Virus record (IMG/VR): IMGVR_UViG_3300017967_000043
Coordinates: 1-47,385 of that record
DNA length: 47,385 nucleotides
Strand: one strand, 5' to 3'
Origin: a virus
Below, piece after piece: positions 27,001 through 31,166 of this stretch (position 1 is the first letter of the stretch; each line of letters opens with the position of its first letter). The notes beneath the pieces are model-generated. The model had not been told where the DNA came from, searched no databases, and was given only the letters and a program-made list of their open reading frames with translations. A program made the position numbers and the translations under genes.

Positions 27001-29339
27001 AGAGATTTAAGTTTGATCCAGATCAAGTCGTTCTCGGCACTGCATCTAATGACTTCAAACTTGGTGAGTCTATTCAGACTACTGGAAATGCAGCGAATAC
27101 TGGAACCATCTACGGATTCCATGAGGATGAAAACTTCCGTTATATGGATGTTATCATTACCGCTGGTAGTTTTGCAATTAACGATTCTATCACGGGCGCT
27201 CTTAACGGCACCCTAATCCAAGGTGGCATCAACTTGGTGGGTTCCTTCACAAACCTCACTAACGCTGGTGCTGATCCCAACAGAGTCCAAGGTTCCTATA
27301 CTGTCACGGCAACTGGTGGAACTGGCAACCCTCAAGCGACGTTTGATGTATCGGTTGATGATACTGGTGCAGCAAACGTAACTATCGCTACGGGTGGTGC
27401 TGGATATACCATCGGTGACGTTCTTACCCTGCAAGATGTAAACCTGGGCAATGGTGGTGGTGCTAACATCACTCTGGAAGTCCAGACTCTCACCAATGCA
27501 GGCATTCAGGAGATCACTAACAGACTGCAAGTCATTGACCTCCAGAATACAGTTGGATTTACTAGTGGGTATTCCTTCAAAGGATATACTTCTGGGGAAA
27601 CTGCAATCACCTCTAACTTCATTGAGAACTCTGGTGCAGTTACAAATAACCTTGGCGGTAAACTAACCATTGATACCGAAAGCATCAGTGGATCTTTTGA
27701 AACTACTTCTGTCATCTATCCGTTCCAGACTAGAGTCTTCCTGGATATGATTACGCACCCGTTGATCCCAGTATCTCTGGATGTTGGTGACAAGGTTGTT
27801 GCAACTGGATATACTCGCTTGGGTGTCTCTATAGGATCTCAATATGCCGATCAAGACTTTGCTGTTGGGCAATTTGTTTACCAGGCAAACAATAATCTCT
27901 CTCAGATTTTTGAAGGTGCATACGGTTATGTGACTGGATGGGATAGTGATAATAACTACCTGTACGTCTCTCCGATTGGCAATTCTGTATTCCAGAACGG
28001 TCAGTTCATTGCACAGTATCCTATCGGCAACACGTCTCAACCCACCATCTACGCTACGGTATCCACTACAATTACTAGCAATACCACTGCGTACGGTACG
28101 GTCACCCGTATTGATGCTCTGGGTCTTTCTAAGAGAGTTTACTTGGGTGATGTTGTTGGCACCTTTACGGGCAATGACACTGTTATTTCTGACGCTGGAT
28201 TCAAGGCAGCATCTTATGAAAAGGTAGATGTTGTTGGTAGAACTAATCGCTGGTTCGTTGGTTTTGATGGAGTACAAACTTCCTTCAAACTTACCGAACA
28301 AAACGGTACGCCATACTTCCCCGATCCTGAAGGTCATATGATGATCTTTGTTAATGGTATTCTGCAACCTCCTGGCGCAGGCGGTTCCTATAGTGCCTTC
28401 TCGGATGTTATCCAGTTCAACGAAGCACCTACGCTTGGTTCTTCCTTCACTGGTTTCTATCTTGGTAAGATGCGTCAGTTGGATGATATCAGCTTTGAGT
28501 TTGACTCCTTGCGTTCGTCCTTCAACCTCAAGCGTTCTGGTACATTCTACTCGCTCGCGCTCACGGAAGGTGTTCAGTCTACCGAGTCCATCATCGCAGA
28601 TAATAACATCATTATCTCGCTCAATGGTGTTATTCAGGAACCTGGAATTGGTTTTGAACTGGTTGGTTCTCGTGTCGTCTTCAAGGAAGTTCCTCGTGTT
28701 GGATCAACGTTCGTTGGTTTCGCATACATCGGTTCTGACGCTGACGTTACGAGATCGGTTGTCGTACCCCCGATTGAGGCAGGAGACCTCCTTGACATCC
28801 AAGGTGAGACGGTAGACAGAGAAGTCGCTGTTATTGAATCTGCAAATACTCTGGTTACATTTGAATACATCGGTTCCGTATTTGGACGCGATGCTGAAGC
28901 AACTGCAAACCTGCTGAAAGGTAGAGTTGACTCGGTACAGGTCACCAATCCTGGTTCTGGATACACTGGTCGCCCGATTGTTCGTGTTGACTCTTCCTCG
29001 GGTCTTGATGCTAACGTCAAGGCGCTGGTTGGCGTCTCGCGTGTAGATACCACCAACTCTGGTAGTGGTTATGCTTACCCCGAAATTGATGTTCTTACGG
29101 TCGTTGCTGATGATTATACCCCACCAAATCTCGCAGATTATGGTCAGGAAGCTCTGTACACCGTAGAGGTTGTTGATGAGGATCTGATTAGTGTAACGCC
29201 TGAGAATCTGGATGACTTCAACAGTGGAGACATTCTTGGTCAGGGCACTTCAGATCCAACTGAGACTCCCACAGAACTCGCAGACTTCTCCACGAATGGA
29301 ACTTACAATGTCGCTAACATCTGGACGAGTGGTTCCTAA
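9087..29339 (+). CDS. Giant gp7-like baseplate/virion protein (6750 aa)
   Basis: One uninterrupted 20.25 kb frame follows gp6, the place of T4 gene 7 (1032 residues). The N-terminal NIYNQLPDFIKADYPAFEKF region and the SKGTRGSIAYLFKILYGEDV block near residue 700 match the gp7-like wedge protein of marine T4-like phages. The rest is a mosaic, by residue: GSGY-type beta repeats 292-632 and 1132-1368; YHYH domain 1372-1562; propeller-like segment about 1975-2355; LamG-like domain about 2362-2625; more GSGY repeats 3132-3368; second LamG-like domain 4165-4358; Cys-containing helical repeats 4438-5138; a carbohydrate-binding-like module 5148-5202; a triplicated 74-86 residue repeat from about 5269; a galactose-binding-like region 5605-5795; and a C-terminal fibre-type part. 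It should form the wedge core plus a large outward extension. No ribosome site precedes ATG 9087. Equivalence to gp7 is less certain than its structural role. Confidence 0.85.
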   Translation: MSHPNKVSQNIYNQLPDFIKADYPAFEKFLEYYYKSQEKTGQPQNIINEFQKLLNIDEYDFKLIRSESELLEPVTATDDIITVESVDDFLEKNGSILLNEEIIYYERANKSPEISLTEGISYEEYREKWIELQSPYMDFNGVVRTFPLLSQDNPIAPPSEDHIVIRLFGKYLIPGVDYTIQGTSVVFTDPPRSPNPSDSIEETAVFYLKGFLQDPIQEVDNISSLFNSSRTEFPLEVSGVNYNPVLQVYLNVVINDNLLVPYKDFSIINRDGQYFIKMKVAPPSQARSYIGSVEAPISSFGSGATAIAQINNNGNLTGIKVKSGGTNYRLQYPPAVEVATTTGGGGASAYSLVNGIKTLSLLGGGAGYSDLNPPIVNIEPPTAAGGIPAAAKALVTNGQVTGLELLNSGSNYTFTPRVTFLDPGGCVFSNPTIDVNGSIEPESIEIVEVGKGYTVPPTIYVDPPTGADPLQAEIVAQIGTDGTVTGFTVTNRGRGYTTSPRIAVIDPGAAQILDVTVDSTGRVVEIELLSGGSGYVDIPSIYIVDNRKDPSGAFIGGSGATAVASIFNGQITDINITNFGTGYDPANPPKVVIQRPPSANASAEVGFGEVTGFRVVESGSDYTKAQFIGCSRGVSGIVGYDTDGNAIYEQKTSPTNHNIGTAVKCLDGVFVEKMLSKFTEQYLPDIPKIDLNKININTVIKTIRTFYSSKGTRGSIAYLFKILYGEDVSVSYPKEQIVKPSAASWQVDTILRCVVESGNPQNLKDGFLQQFQDQVDPNIGSASALIENFISIKTSELEIFELVLSEETIQGTFTIPYKTKLAEGISTTDSVLTVDSTIGWPERNGEILVGTELIRYKEKSLNQFIECTRSVNNIVEDWDAATEVTSNFYAYVNYGTDQEVVVKVVGIIKAENTTLTDDGTYYLPGDKLTVSKLGASENVPLLNTWNYNVKKLVSVDRIEFGGVNNQTATVYCNNPHGLLVGDQVTIYGANPILFNGTYFVQSRESTTVFKYQLVQPAAVVPQGNILISVDLNRGKSDVESINNSIGIYTTNIQNSFFNDDYVYVAASGIPNYKVGPFVGQALIPGNQRKLLRFPRVSQTISTKDEIQPGPIGAWVNGVSIWSYKSSNKKIFGEVTKINIIKQGDSYDAASPPSLTISNGGGTGATGSVIIDGSLTAINITATGSGYTSPPLVSIVGGGGSGASATAVVTNGQVSRVLINSGGTGYTSRPEITIVGGGGTGATALAEVRGPIKEVVINTGGTKYTSQPDITLSSGEGAQAQAIVQNGRIISIAVINAGSGYTTPPIVEIYGNGFGAIATANIDTDGENAGRVTSISINNRGINYEAGTTVIILRSVGSDAQFTAEVQSWTYNLAPITALDDAQGSVFSGYNNQYGGEYAHFTNPKRLRYVLGDNLLEDSNGSLTESTSNISHSPIIGWAFDGNPIYGPYGYTDPTNQSSNIRRLEPSYRLKPALVLNAITNPTPVREGGPLLADDPAGTYIEDYEYTFGEGDLDRYNGRFGKTPEFPEGVYAYFTCIDATEQGNPVFPYIIGPNFNSSVDKWNLASTAVQQNIPTGVIRYRDPYENVDIDVERTPNATADLLTTEDGLELTFDPIWEDSDGDNVIDTNYQIDDDNDITTPEVRLTTRPDDRVFRLTYDQSNITMEVGQTYAIPAYTTTNELYAPSTDPINVQVLFNGITNTTVLVRVVSSEKFAPAFDGTYDQYIGLNFVYTDDDGNTTSANIVDVEFIGFRATYEITDELVVEELQDVGSLLEENKLELFDYFPKVRFDSKVDIEVESITKFEDASVNGFVVENPGDNYQVNDRLIFDDIDSEGYGISAVIRTIQGKTISTYDFELINDVPHGVITTDVPHDLVSGDKIQVSYTPEISTENRQFKVKVVNGIETIKVTQIGTGYTDDVPISVEIDGDGQHAEVNPVINVSNGTVSSFDIVKSGNGFSENPRLIISHPQEFKKAEYFINGTENLNDTVINAVYTSDVTKDIYVCGNTIDQFDNRVGFVAKYSTSGDIVWYKTARSEQPSGQDTFCNFTALTVDEDSNTLDVYVTGTTKPNSLNVNYNPDIVLMKFNQNTSGTTCSIQYQKEMAGISGSTRLDEVSAISKVGENKWCIGGHTNTNSQYPFDAYIIIFNENLGVQQKRKISTASDSEKVVDIKYNADSGKFYVLLEIAPTTTSAVKSFAIAHCEAQQFSVIIDKVINFNTTSYNLWGARFDIDEFGDFLVSGTAYSGSNPIGVFVGKVTTENEVRWGKRITPAGTFRNLKVIGGNVDVFGNYNLAINYELNESTSGSEAFRKQSEIIKFRYDGTVISTNKVSLGRNIVGFEINAISADSSGDPVLTGQGYRNEVVGLFDFESTDETEPVDTTGNLTNRNLIGDYYTGSNISSGAPSGQGSTRGLRINAYDGAAWSDTHFEINPENNTGIYGYADTYDPNGDWTIEGWWSVTETTVLQDSRLAGLGSTHHILFGIGHGSEPGVTLTLNRSNKRLELYASSTLQRTATPIASANDQIVNDDGYVHCAVTKFGNLFTIYVDGTSVGSGSLPSLTIPSTAKIYVGNAPNWTGNTSGYTVDYAGSFDVDGLRISDHVRTISVPSTTAEYNDYYKTYHYVPDAALVIKTDKNIDSTRQGTFIGTNTNYHFTTASYTYPTTINQPITVSSVTLASEGLQVLDYNDVNSSLVIDSVTLTSNTDVWSSRTATIPAKGGRKVKAETTTYGKFYIKVTNTTEVDNVLRLSLNQTFNVKKNSQIQQYNNAGQLVANAEVIDVDANSLYIAQYTGTKSAWEGYVGTGEIKTTGGENNSIGSYIFANEPFTTTQGTFIFDIPSGLDARFKVYGQEDFTVRIDDTAPAGSPYIIGSVITPDEDQVTYNADRSQLTISGLTAVTEITLITNLDKILQLTAVNATDRIFYKTARAHKLQSGDNLFISGNSADEFNGSFAVDEVISTREFTTRLRATAVGDPDAASSIDIFVKHPVIQMFYNHKYQFMLGDPSLQGYFMSFSKDNLFKLEYSFNSIQRVGTPGVQQGGDPEPYVQLSVNSEVTNISYYFDPSRTGDDSPVNPGTYLDVIPTPYTGEFEVKFLAGATITSGANIFKFPLLNEPESVATASRVGYTTSSVSAVGPIGAIRLINGGGFYKKLPIVSNIVSNRRIERVAINEPGTEYAVGEYTGVSISGDGEGGKVNITVQDGTDEDGNTIPGQITEVIVTDPGKNYTTATIDIESIPGILGPSLAGSGAELEVVIPPNGSGASIFVKANQIGKIKKLKNNNFGFDYTHDYTLRPEITFPVNVQLTSTSILDSITVTDPGSGYATPPAVIIEGGGGSGAIAEATIRNGRIDQIEVKDPGSGYSSQPSVSLKSSFNYVVNLDLNLLQFSFPHGIVNGSAVTLQAVDAGDGEEPALPISSFGRLSAATTYYAIAGAANSLEDDQLKLALTPDNAAIGDFLSYTNDGQGRQVLLTDSFGGAAEANVITGRFLAGEYIYQGDTLDQATASGYVSENDGWQEGPRILKIVDYTGDFSAGQQITGTISKASGTIDNLSIAKGVLEVGAITTTPGRFIDDVGKPSEIIQRIQDSYFYQDFSYSVRTPVAISDWRDILTTNVHPAGFKVFGELGLIESGTIENKTTAFELTKSVNLAESAIVPNLQNYTLVEPVYTDFDNTEVRFRQKDLTSSEQILTSTVQKINDISQLFDGERISFPLTVQNLDDEGNTVTEPVIANANQLIITLNGIVQSPGEAFEVQGSDIVFSDPPQPPANVQYATVTLQFRDIKRMQLSNISGIFPLIGGRIRGIVSDVNATVVAVGTTTIDFYYDNNTDAFQLTETIFSSATGFQATLDSITDVNRQNLFNFKEDIQNLRGDQATVEQVNLEGNNGQPIANIPGGMSATQGAFDVDNVADVELNKTYQVDSERMVVTDISGNTLTVQRAADGTTAVGHQTNSVLYGTEIEVGNTLVLSKTAGTYQSTPGLFDIVIGDIIIGQQSGIVATVTGIQSYRDPVTNQANNQVIISEGSSFFGLVFNRITSIDFQNVVLDNISQTQLQVGDLNDTTIEFSGRFPNSEQVTNLILEYDSASGALEVDEQIRNNIINYSSLVGDLTDGETVRVYKLAYENPAIAADGLILSGDIIRTENATAQVIGTNYARGYLYLGKVARRATDLHVPVAGNGAIASTLQKKFGNASLYLNGTAYVTIPSNAEFAFGSNNFAIESWIYANSASLTGTATLFDFREAATEVAIRVYLENGQLRYNVNGSDLANSGATVVAQDTWTSIAVTRNNNTVRLFIDGAQVGSASDSQTHVTKPIKIGADWQNSNAFTGYMDEVRISSDERYTAAYTPATGMFQGDAETLLLLHFDGENLSTDFQDWSGVPTWNEGDEFINGEIGFRFYDASNEILTNRSLIANEAVYQMDRQYPYLHIPLGDENIAITYGGNFYDAIIDNLDFIAEEAQERAGDPQASVAEIKNVIRNVGYNLKFGENSKVWDVAELFGIGTLTNATVAALNEARDITQDVINNTTVTVSGTHGLTQVSTVDVPFLFGGYTDAVNRITALVKIVTDTIQDPSGANTVTYSSSVSAVERVSPGYAKCLRDAGYWIDAIAKDLRNTGNSSSWDTAAYYVDRSDVNNVTINHLIGEEAETVWAIDKVRDFAIEVMRGNLINITGPHGFTQVVDETITRDPAGTPYCVDVASAITTYADIISDTIEQANLPTPVDHLGTVTRTAPSSLYGAGVVDSVLVSEFTCDEEFPDDDLFVATQIWPDTQNRFKDAATLIRANAGIIVDEAAGDMLALYPFLNQDMPRNAGGASTLGTLRCKTDLTLILDTIASDIEHGGTGNVVTGFKFYIGPDGEIQHIRLQLLQSLYAHERLAYYAKAAIDGTLVTQYSDRVVIPPAGITNDPGGCQNVKDAIDSLVDLINESLAPTGDRFRDAGNLLIFNKDYIAEEAVGLMQEEFSYVNAGGITIKTFNYVGGDIDGKAKCVRDMTEIIKSLISDLLVGGNYSTVEAAKLYLSPANQVKFVEDQIAPTVEAIKNVGFLAKKAINNLLQNLGDGQNGPEYYVPRFTLRNAYTDDTITDSGDDGDVGNYGTRDCVNVREAIDTLIETLIETLAPGGIQARSADQQIRFGREYLDSELKQIVIGDWGDVWKDPALTWSSGTNYELGAYIQYNGNVYVAESALGPALPGPGGTIVYKAGSEPPVHTSGIVDDATVLEADPIENRNLITSDDVDPVGINWEFVEFQKDYFLDQVIADALYDSITTPDIVSAPYQVENATYDPATGDFVITIKDHGLTPGSDTIRLSDNSFTFTCSSDNYNTYLTHPRPHDPAYRQDLAITSATTDTITVNVGASPFVYYTPTNATYDGTTGEFVITIGAHDITEGTGIQLADNSFTFTCAQDSNATQHTYPRPGSDPFAGTNIIVTEVGYTNYDVENATYDPTTGISVLTVIGHPFGSGDKIRLLDESLVFTCSLDNNETEHAYPRPSDPASQQWLTVSNVNGDQFEINVGTSTDTSTHQFVYALTNALQHQDGTITMNVGGYDNATAHTFVSASANAVITGGAYTHRFISATATAVQGPVRQNGFSNVAAIDSLRLLPSPVTGELANVNIFPSPEREQFGAGGWTITGGTITADATTGPDGTLTADKYIPGNNTSFKVVERTYTLPSYDTFDDSTITFDDTNNTFDEGDSNSFQEYTWSCFVKQGEYYKFRHSIAWSANDKAEFTWDAVTGAVGPSLFISGNVVVGDGLTSSSTFAESEAKKGISWGVKPYGFGWFRPFITIRVPFGISQLEIKEYMLNNTGTLSGTGSEGNGTNGSYIWGAELNKGGLGIYTANSGEKFYVSDEYNIKKFIIDRAEDFIEAQLNGTHVNPAPESGAVPYYDPQLNDRYDVAEVMLRLTNTFDLYREQLKDTNYYVDLDTVVGITIPAQTYVAGGSRNIPVPISKELVGSDFFYGLSSDSYGEVEKITFSEATIAKIYQRFKFDPDQVVLGTASNDFKLGESIQTTGNAANTGTIYGFHEDENFRYMDVIITAGSFAINDSITGALNGTLIQGGINLVGSFTNLTNAGADPNRVQGSYTVTATGGTGNPQATFDVSVDDTGAANVTIATGGAGYTIGDVLTLQDVNLGNGGGANITLEVQTLTNAGIQEITNRLQVIDLQNTVGFTSGYSFKGYTSGETAITSNFIENSGAVTNNLGGKLTIDTESISGSFETTSVIYPFQTRVFLDMITHPLIPVSLDVGDKVVATGYTRLGVSIGSQYADQDFAVGQFVYQANNNLSQIFEGAYGYVTGWDSDNNYLYVSPIGNSVFQNGQFIAQYPIGNTSQPTIYATVSTTITSNTTAYGTVTRIDALGLSKRVYLGDVVGTFTGNDTVISDAGFKAASYEKVDVVGRTNRWFVGFDGVQTSFKLTEQNGTPYFPDPEGHMMIFVNGILQPPGAGGSYSAFSDVIQFNEAPTLGSSFTGFYLGKMRQLDDISFEFDSLRSSFNLKRSGTFYSLALTEGVQSTESIIADNNIIISLNGVIQEPGIGFELVGSRVVFKEVPRVGSTFVGFAYIGSDADVTRSVVVPPIEAGDLLDIQGETVDREVAVIESANTLVTFEYIGSVFGRDAEATANLLKGRVDSVQVTNPGSGYTGRPIVRVDSSSGLDANVKALVGVSRVDTTNSGSGYAYPEIDVLTVVADDYTPPNLADYGQEALYTVEVVDEDLISVTPENLDDFNSGDILGQGTSDPTETPTELADFSTNGTYNVANIWTSGS
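11085..11325 (+). other. gp7-like conserved block of the giant protein
   Basis: Residues about 667-746 (FVEKMLSKFTEQYLPDIPKI through the SKGTRGSIAYLF segment) look like the most conserved helical core of this protein family. Beta-repeat insertions flank it on both sides, so the ancestral wedge protein seems to have been expanded around this core. Confidence 0.5.
13200..13770 (+). other. YHYH-type domain within the giant protein
   Basis: Residues about 1372-1562 carry IIGWAFDGNPIYGPYGY, then EDYEYTFGEGDLDRYNGRF and a TPEFPEGVYAYF strand, the conserved second half of the YHYH domain family. The YHYH motif itself is not kept here. The same segments recur in the genes at 29364 and 32355. Confidence 0.7.
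15010..16150 (+). other. Propeller-like segment of the giant protein
   Basis: Residues about 1975-2355 show repeated blade-like strands (DIYVCGNTIDQFDN, GFVAKYSTSGDIVWYKTA, NTLDVYVTGTTK, WCIGGHTNT). The pattern of strand, G-D-V/I-x-W and strand resembles beta-propeller blades of the SBBP type. Blade number cannot be fixed by eye. Confidence 0.45.
16170..16960 (+). other. First LamG/concanavalin-like domain of the giant protein
   Basis: Residues about 2362-2625 include WTIEGWWSVTETT, GYVHCAVTKFGNLFTIYVDG and a closing DGLRISDHVRT strand, the classic order of a LamG-like jelly roll. In phage tails such domains usually bind sugars. Confidence 0.65.
21580..22160 (+). other. Second LamG/concanavalin-like domain of the giant protein
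   Basis: Residues about 4165-4358 contain ASLYLNGTAYVTIPSNAEF, FAIESWIYANSAS, WTSIAVTRNNNTVRLFIDG and YMDEVRISSDERYTAAYTP. This is a textbook LamG-like arrangement and is closer to consensus than the first copy. Confidence 0.75.
22400..24500 (+). repeat. Cys-containing helical tandem repeats in the giant protein
   Basis: Residues about 4438-5138 hold several copies of a mainly helical unit: a D-A-x-x-L-I helix ending E-E-A or D-E-A, a linker, then a C-x-R-D or C-x-T-D helix with D-L or D-I, a GGN/GGT turn and an A-A-x-x-Y helix. Examples are KCLRDAGYWIDAIAKDL, RCKTDLTLILDTIASDI and KCVRDMTEIIKSLISDL. Repeats of this type are frequent in marine phage giant structural proteins. Their role is unknown. 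Confidence 0.65.
24891..25615 (+). repeat. Triplicated beta repeat (74-86 aa) in the giant protein
   Basis: Three tandem copies begin with NATYD at 24891, 25149 and 25371, spaced 258 and 222 bases. Each has a G-x-x-V-x-T strand, a DNSFTFTC or DESLVFTC strand with a conserved cysteine, and an H-x-x-PRP turn (HPRP, YPRP). The copies diverge in sequence, so the duplication is not recent. Confidence 0.75.
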
Positions 29340-29342
29340 ATA
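29335..29342 (+). promoter_or_regulatory. Possible late promoter motif CCTAAATA
   Basis: CCTAAATA overlaps the stop codon of the giant gene and ends 21 bases before ATG 29364. It matches TATAAATA at six of eight positions (TAAATA core). The position between two genes supports it. Confidence 0.35.
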
Positions 29343-29363
29343 TTAGAAAGGTATACAGTAAAG

Positions 29364-31130
29364 ATGCCACAGTCAAATACAACAGCAGTATTGGAAGATG
29401 GGGTGCTGACGGTTACTACCGATCAGCGTCCCGAACCAGCTCTTTTTGGAGATCCGTTGGGTTCTGGGAATTTTCCCAATAATCCAAATACGGTATCTGC
29501 TCAGGAGGGAGAGTTCGTATTTACTCTGAGGGGAGGAACTAATACTTCTAATCCTCAGGCAACAACTCTCGGTGCTCAGGGTATTGCTCTAAATGGAGTT
29601 GTATTATTCAATCCTTCCGCTGGTCCTGGTCCTCTGCCAGGTCGGACTGTTGCACCTGCAAATGGATTCAATTGGAATGCAGTTTTTAATGAGTCTGTTT
29701 ACGGTGTAGATGCATGTGGTGGACACGCTGAGCAAAATGGTGAATATCATTATCACTCTGGTTCCTTTTTGGTAAACTGCTGGGGCAATTCTTTGATCCA
29801 GTCAAATGAATATTTTAGTTCCTCTAATTTTGAGGGGAACTACTTTAGACATCCTGACGGACACTCAAAAATTATAGGATTCTGTTTTGATGGATACCCC
29901 ATCTATGGTCCATTTGGATATAGTGCGGGTGAAGATAATACTAGTGGAACCAAACGTGTTAGATCCTCATATAGACTACTTACAAGTCCTCGTGATGGCA
30001 GAACTTTCAGCTACAGTCAATATGCTGCTGGCAGTTTTGTGCAAGACTATGAATATGTGAACGGTCTTGGTGACCTGGATGAATATAATGGTAGATATTG
30101 TGTGACCCCAGAGTATCCTGACGGCACATTTGCATACTTCATCACTCTTGACGAGGAAAACGAACCAGTATACCCATATATTTTTGGTCCACAAACGAAA
30201 CAACAACGTCAATGGCCTCCCGAAGATTATGAGGGTGATGATCACAGTGGTCCTGTTGGTCCTCTTAGTGCTGAAGACATTCTGAGAATCACTAAGCAGT
30301 GGAGTCAAGCGTCATTTAATTATGACTCTGTTGTAAGTATGCCTGCGACTCCGCCGCCTGGATCTCCTGCACTTCCATCTAGACTTCCCGTCACTATCCT
30401 ACTTCATGGATCTGGTGGCAATGGAAATGGATTGATTAGTGTGTGGAGAGACAGACTTCCTGGTGATATATTGGTCGCACCAACTGGATATCTTAACAAA
30501 TGGAATATCATTGATGAAAGTAAAGCACCAGATATTGAGTATCTGACCCAATTGATAAGAAATCTCAGACAGTATAGTAACGTTGCTCCAGATAAATTTA
30601 GAATACTTGGTATTTCTAATGGTGGCGCTCTGGCACTGAGAGCATTGTTAGAACTTCCTGATGCTGGATTGGAAACAGTTGTCTGTGTTGTGTCAAGTCT
30701 CCATAATCAACAGTATAGAGACGGTGCATTTTACCGACCAAGTGATCATGAAAATACGGGATCTGCCAATGAAAATTCAGGTTATACCGTAGAATTTACT
30801 CCTCCTACTGGTAGAAAGTGTTTGTTAGTACAAAATACTAACGATTCTGTTATTCCTTATGCTGGAGGTAGTAGTGCTGGTGTTCCAAATACCGTATTTT
30901 ATGCCGCTCAGTTCTCTGCCTGGGCACTAGCAAAATCTCAGGGATACACTGGGAATCAACTAGGAGAATTGCAGGGAGAGTACATGGATGATTATTCAAA
31001 CGTGTATCTCTACAAATATCTTGCTAATGCTGTTGTTCATGCTAGAAGTGATGCTGGACATGATACCAACGAAGGTCTGAACGTTTTGATACGTCAGTAC
31101 ATTGAGAGTGGTGGTCTCAGCGCAGGTTGA
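29364..31130 (+). CDS. YHYH domain fused to alpha/beta hydrolase (588 aa)
   Basis: Residues 1-100 form a short beta N-terminus. Residues about 100-275 are a YHYH domain with the literal motif at 128-131 and the later segments GFCFDGYPIYGPFGY and GDLDEYNGRY. From about 340 an alpha/beta hydrolase begins: oxyanion strand ILLHGSGGNGNG (His 348), nucleophile elbow G-I-S-N-G with Ser 418, acid Asp 494 in NTNDSVIPYAGG, and His 566 in DAGHDTN. Order and spacing fit a complete Ser-Asp-His triad of the PHB-depolymerase/LpqC-like esterase type. No signal peptide is present. Placed between baseplate genes, it is likely a virion protein that cleaves an ester on the cell surface or in the medium. Substrate is unknown. 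Confidence 0.8.
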   Translation: MPQSNTTAVLEDGVLTVTTDQRPEPALFGDPLGSGNFPNNPNTVSAQEGEFVFTLRGGTNTSNPQATTLGAQGIALNGVVLFNPSAGPGPLPGRTVAPANGFNWNAVFNESVYGVDACGGHAEQNGEYHYHSGSFLVNCWGNSLIQSNEYFSSSNFEGNYFRHPDGHSKIIGFCFDGYPIYGPFGYSAGEDNTSGTKRVRSSYRLLTSPRDGRTFSYSQYAAGSFVQDYEYVNGLGDLDEYNGRYCVTPEYPDGTFAYFITLDEENEPVYPYIFGPQTKQQRQWPPEDYEGDDHSGPVGPLSAEDILRITKQWSQASFNYDSVVSMPATPPPGSPALPSRLPVTILLHGSGGNGNGLISVWRDRLPGDILVAPTGYLNKWNIIDESKAPDIEYLTQLIRNLRQYSNVAPDKFRILGISNGGALALRALLELPDAGLETVVCVVSSLHNQQYRDGAFYRPSDHENTGSANENSGYTVEFTPPTGRKCLLVQNTNDSVIPYAGGSSAGVPNTVFYAAQFSAWALAKSQGYTGNQLGELQGEYMDDYSNVYLYKYLANAVVHARSDAGHDTNEGLNVLIRQYIESGGLSAG

Positions 31131-31140
31131 TTTTAACTCT

Positions 31141-31148
31141 AATAAATA
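31141..31148 (+). promoter_or_regulatory. T4-late-like promoter motif AATAAATA
   Basis: AATAAATA lies between the hydrolase stop and ATG 31167, ending 18 bases before the start. It differs at one base from the T4 late consensus. Confidence 0.45.
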
Positions 31149-31166
31149 ACTAAAAACCTTGGTCTA

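Noticed and set aside
9087-29339. Several genes fused by assembly error or an intein in the giant frame
   Set aside because: The frame is continuous with uniform codon use, shared repeat types occur throughout it, and no intein splice motifs (Cys/Ser start, HN end) with endonuclease-like sequence were seen.
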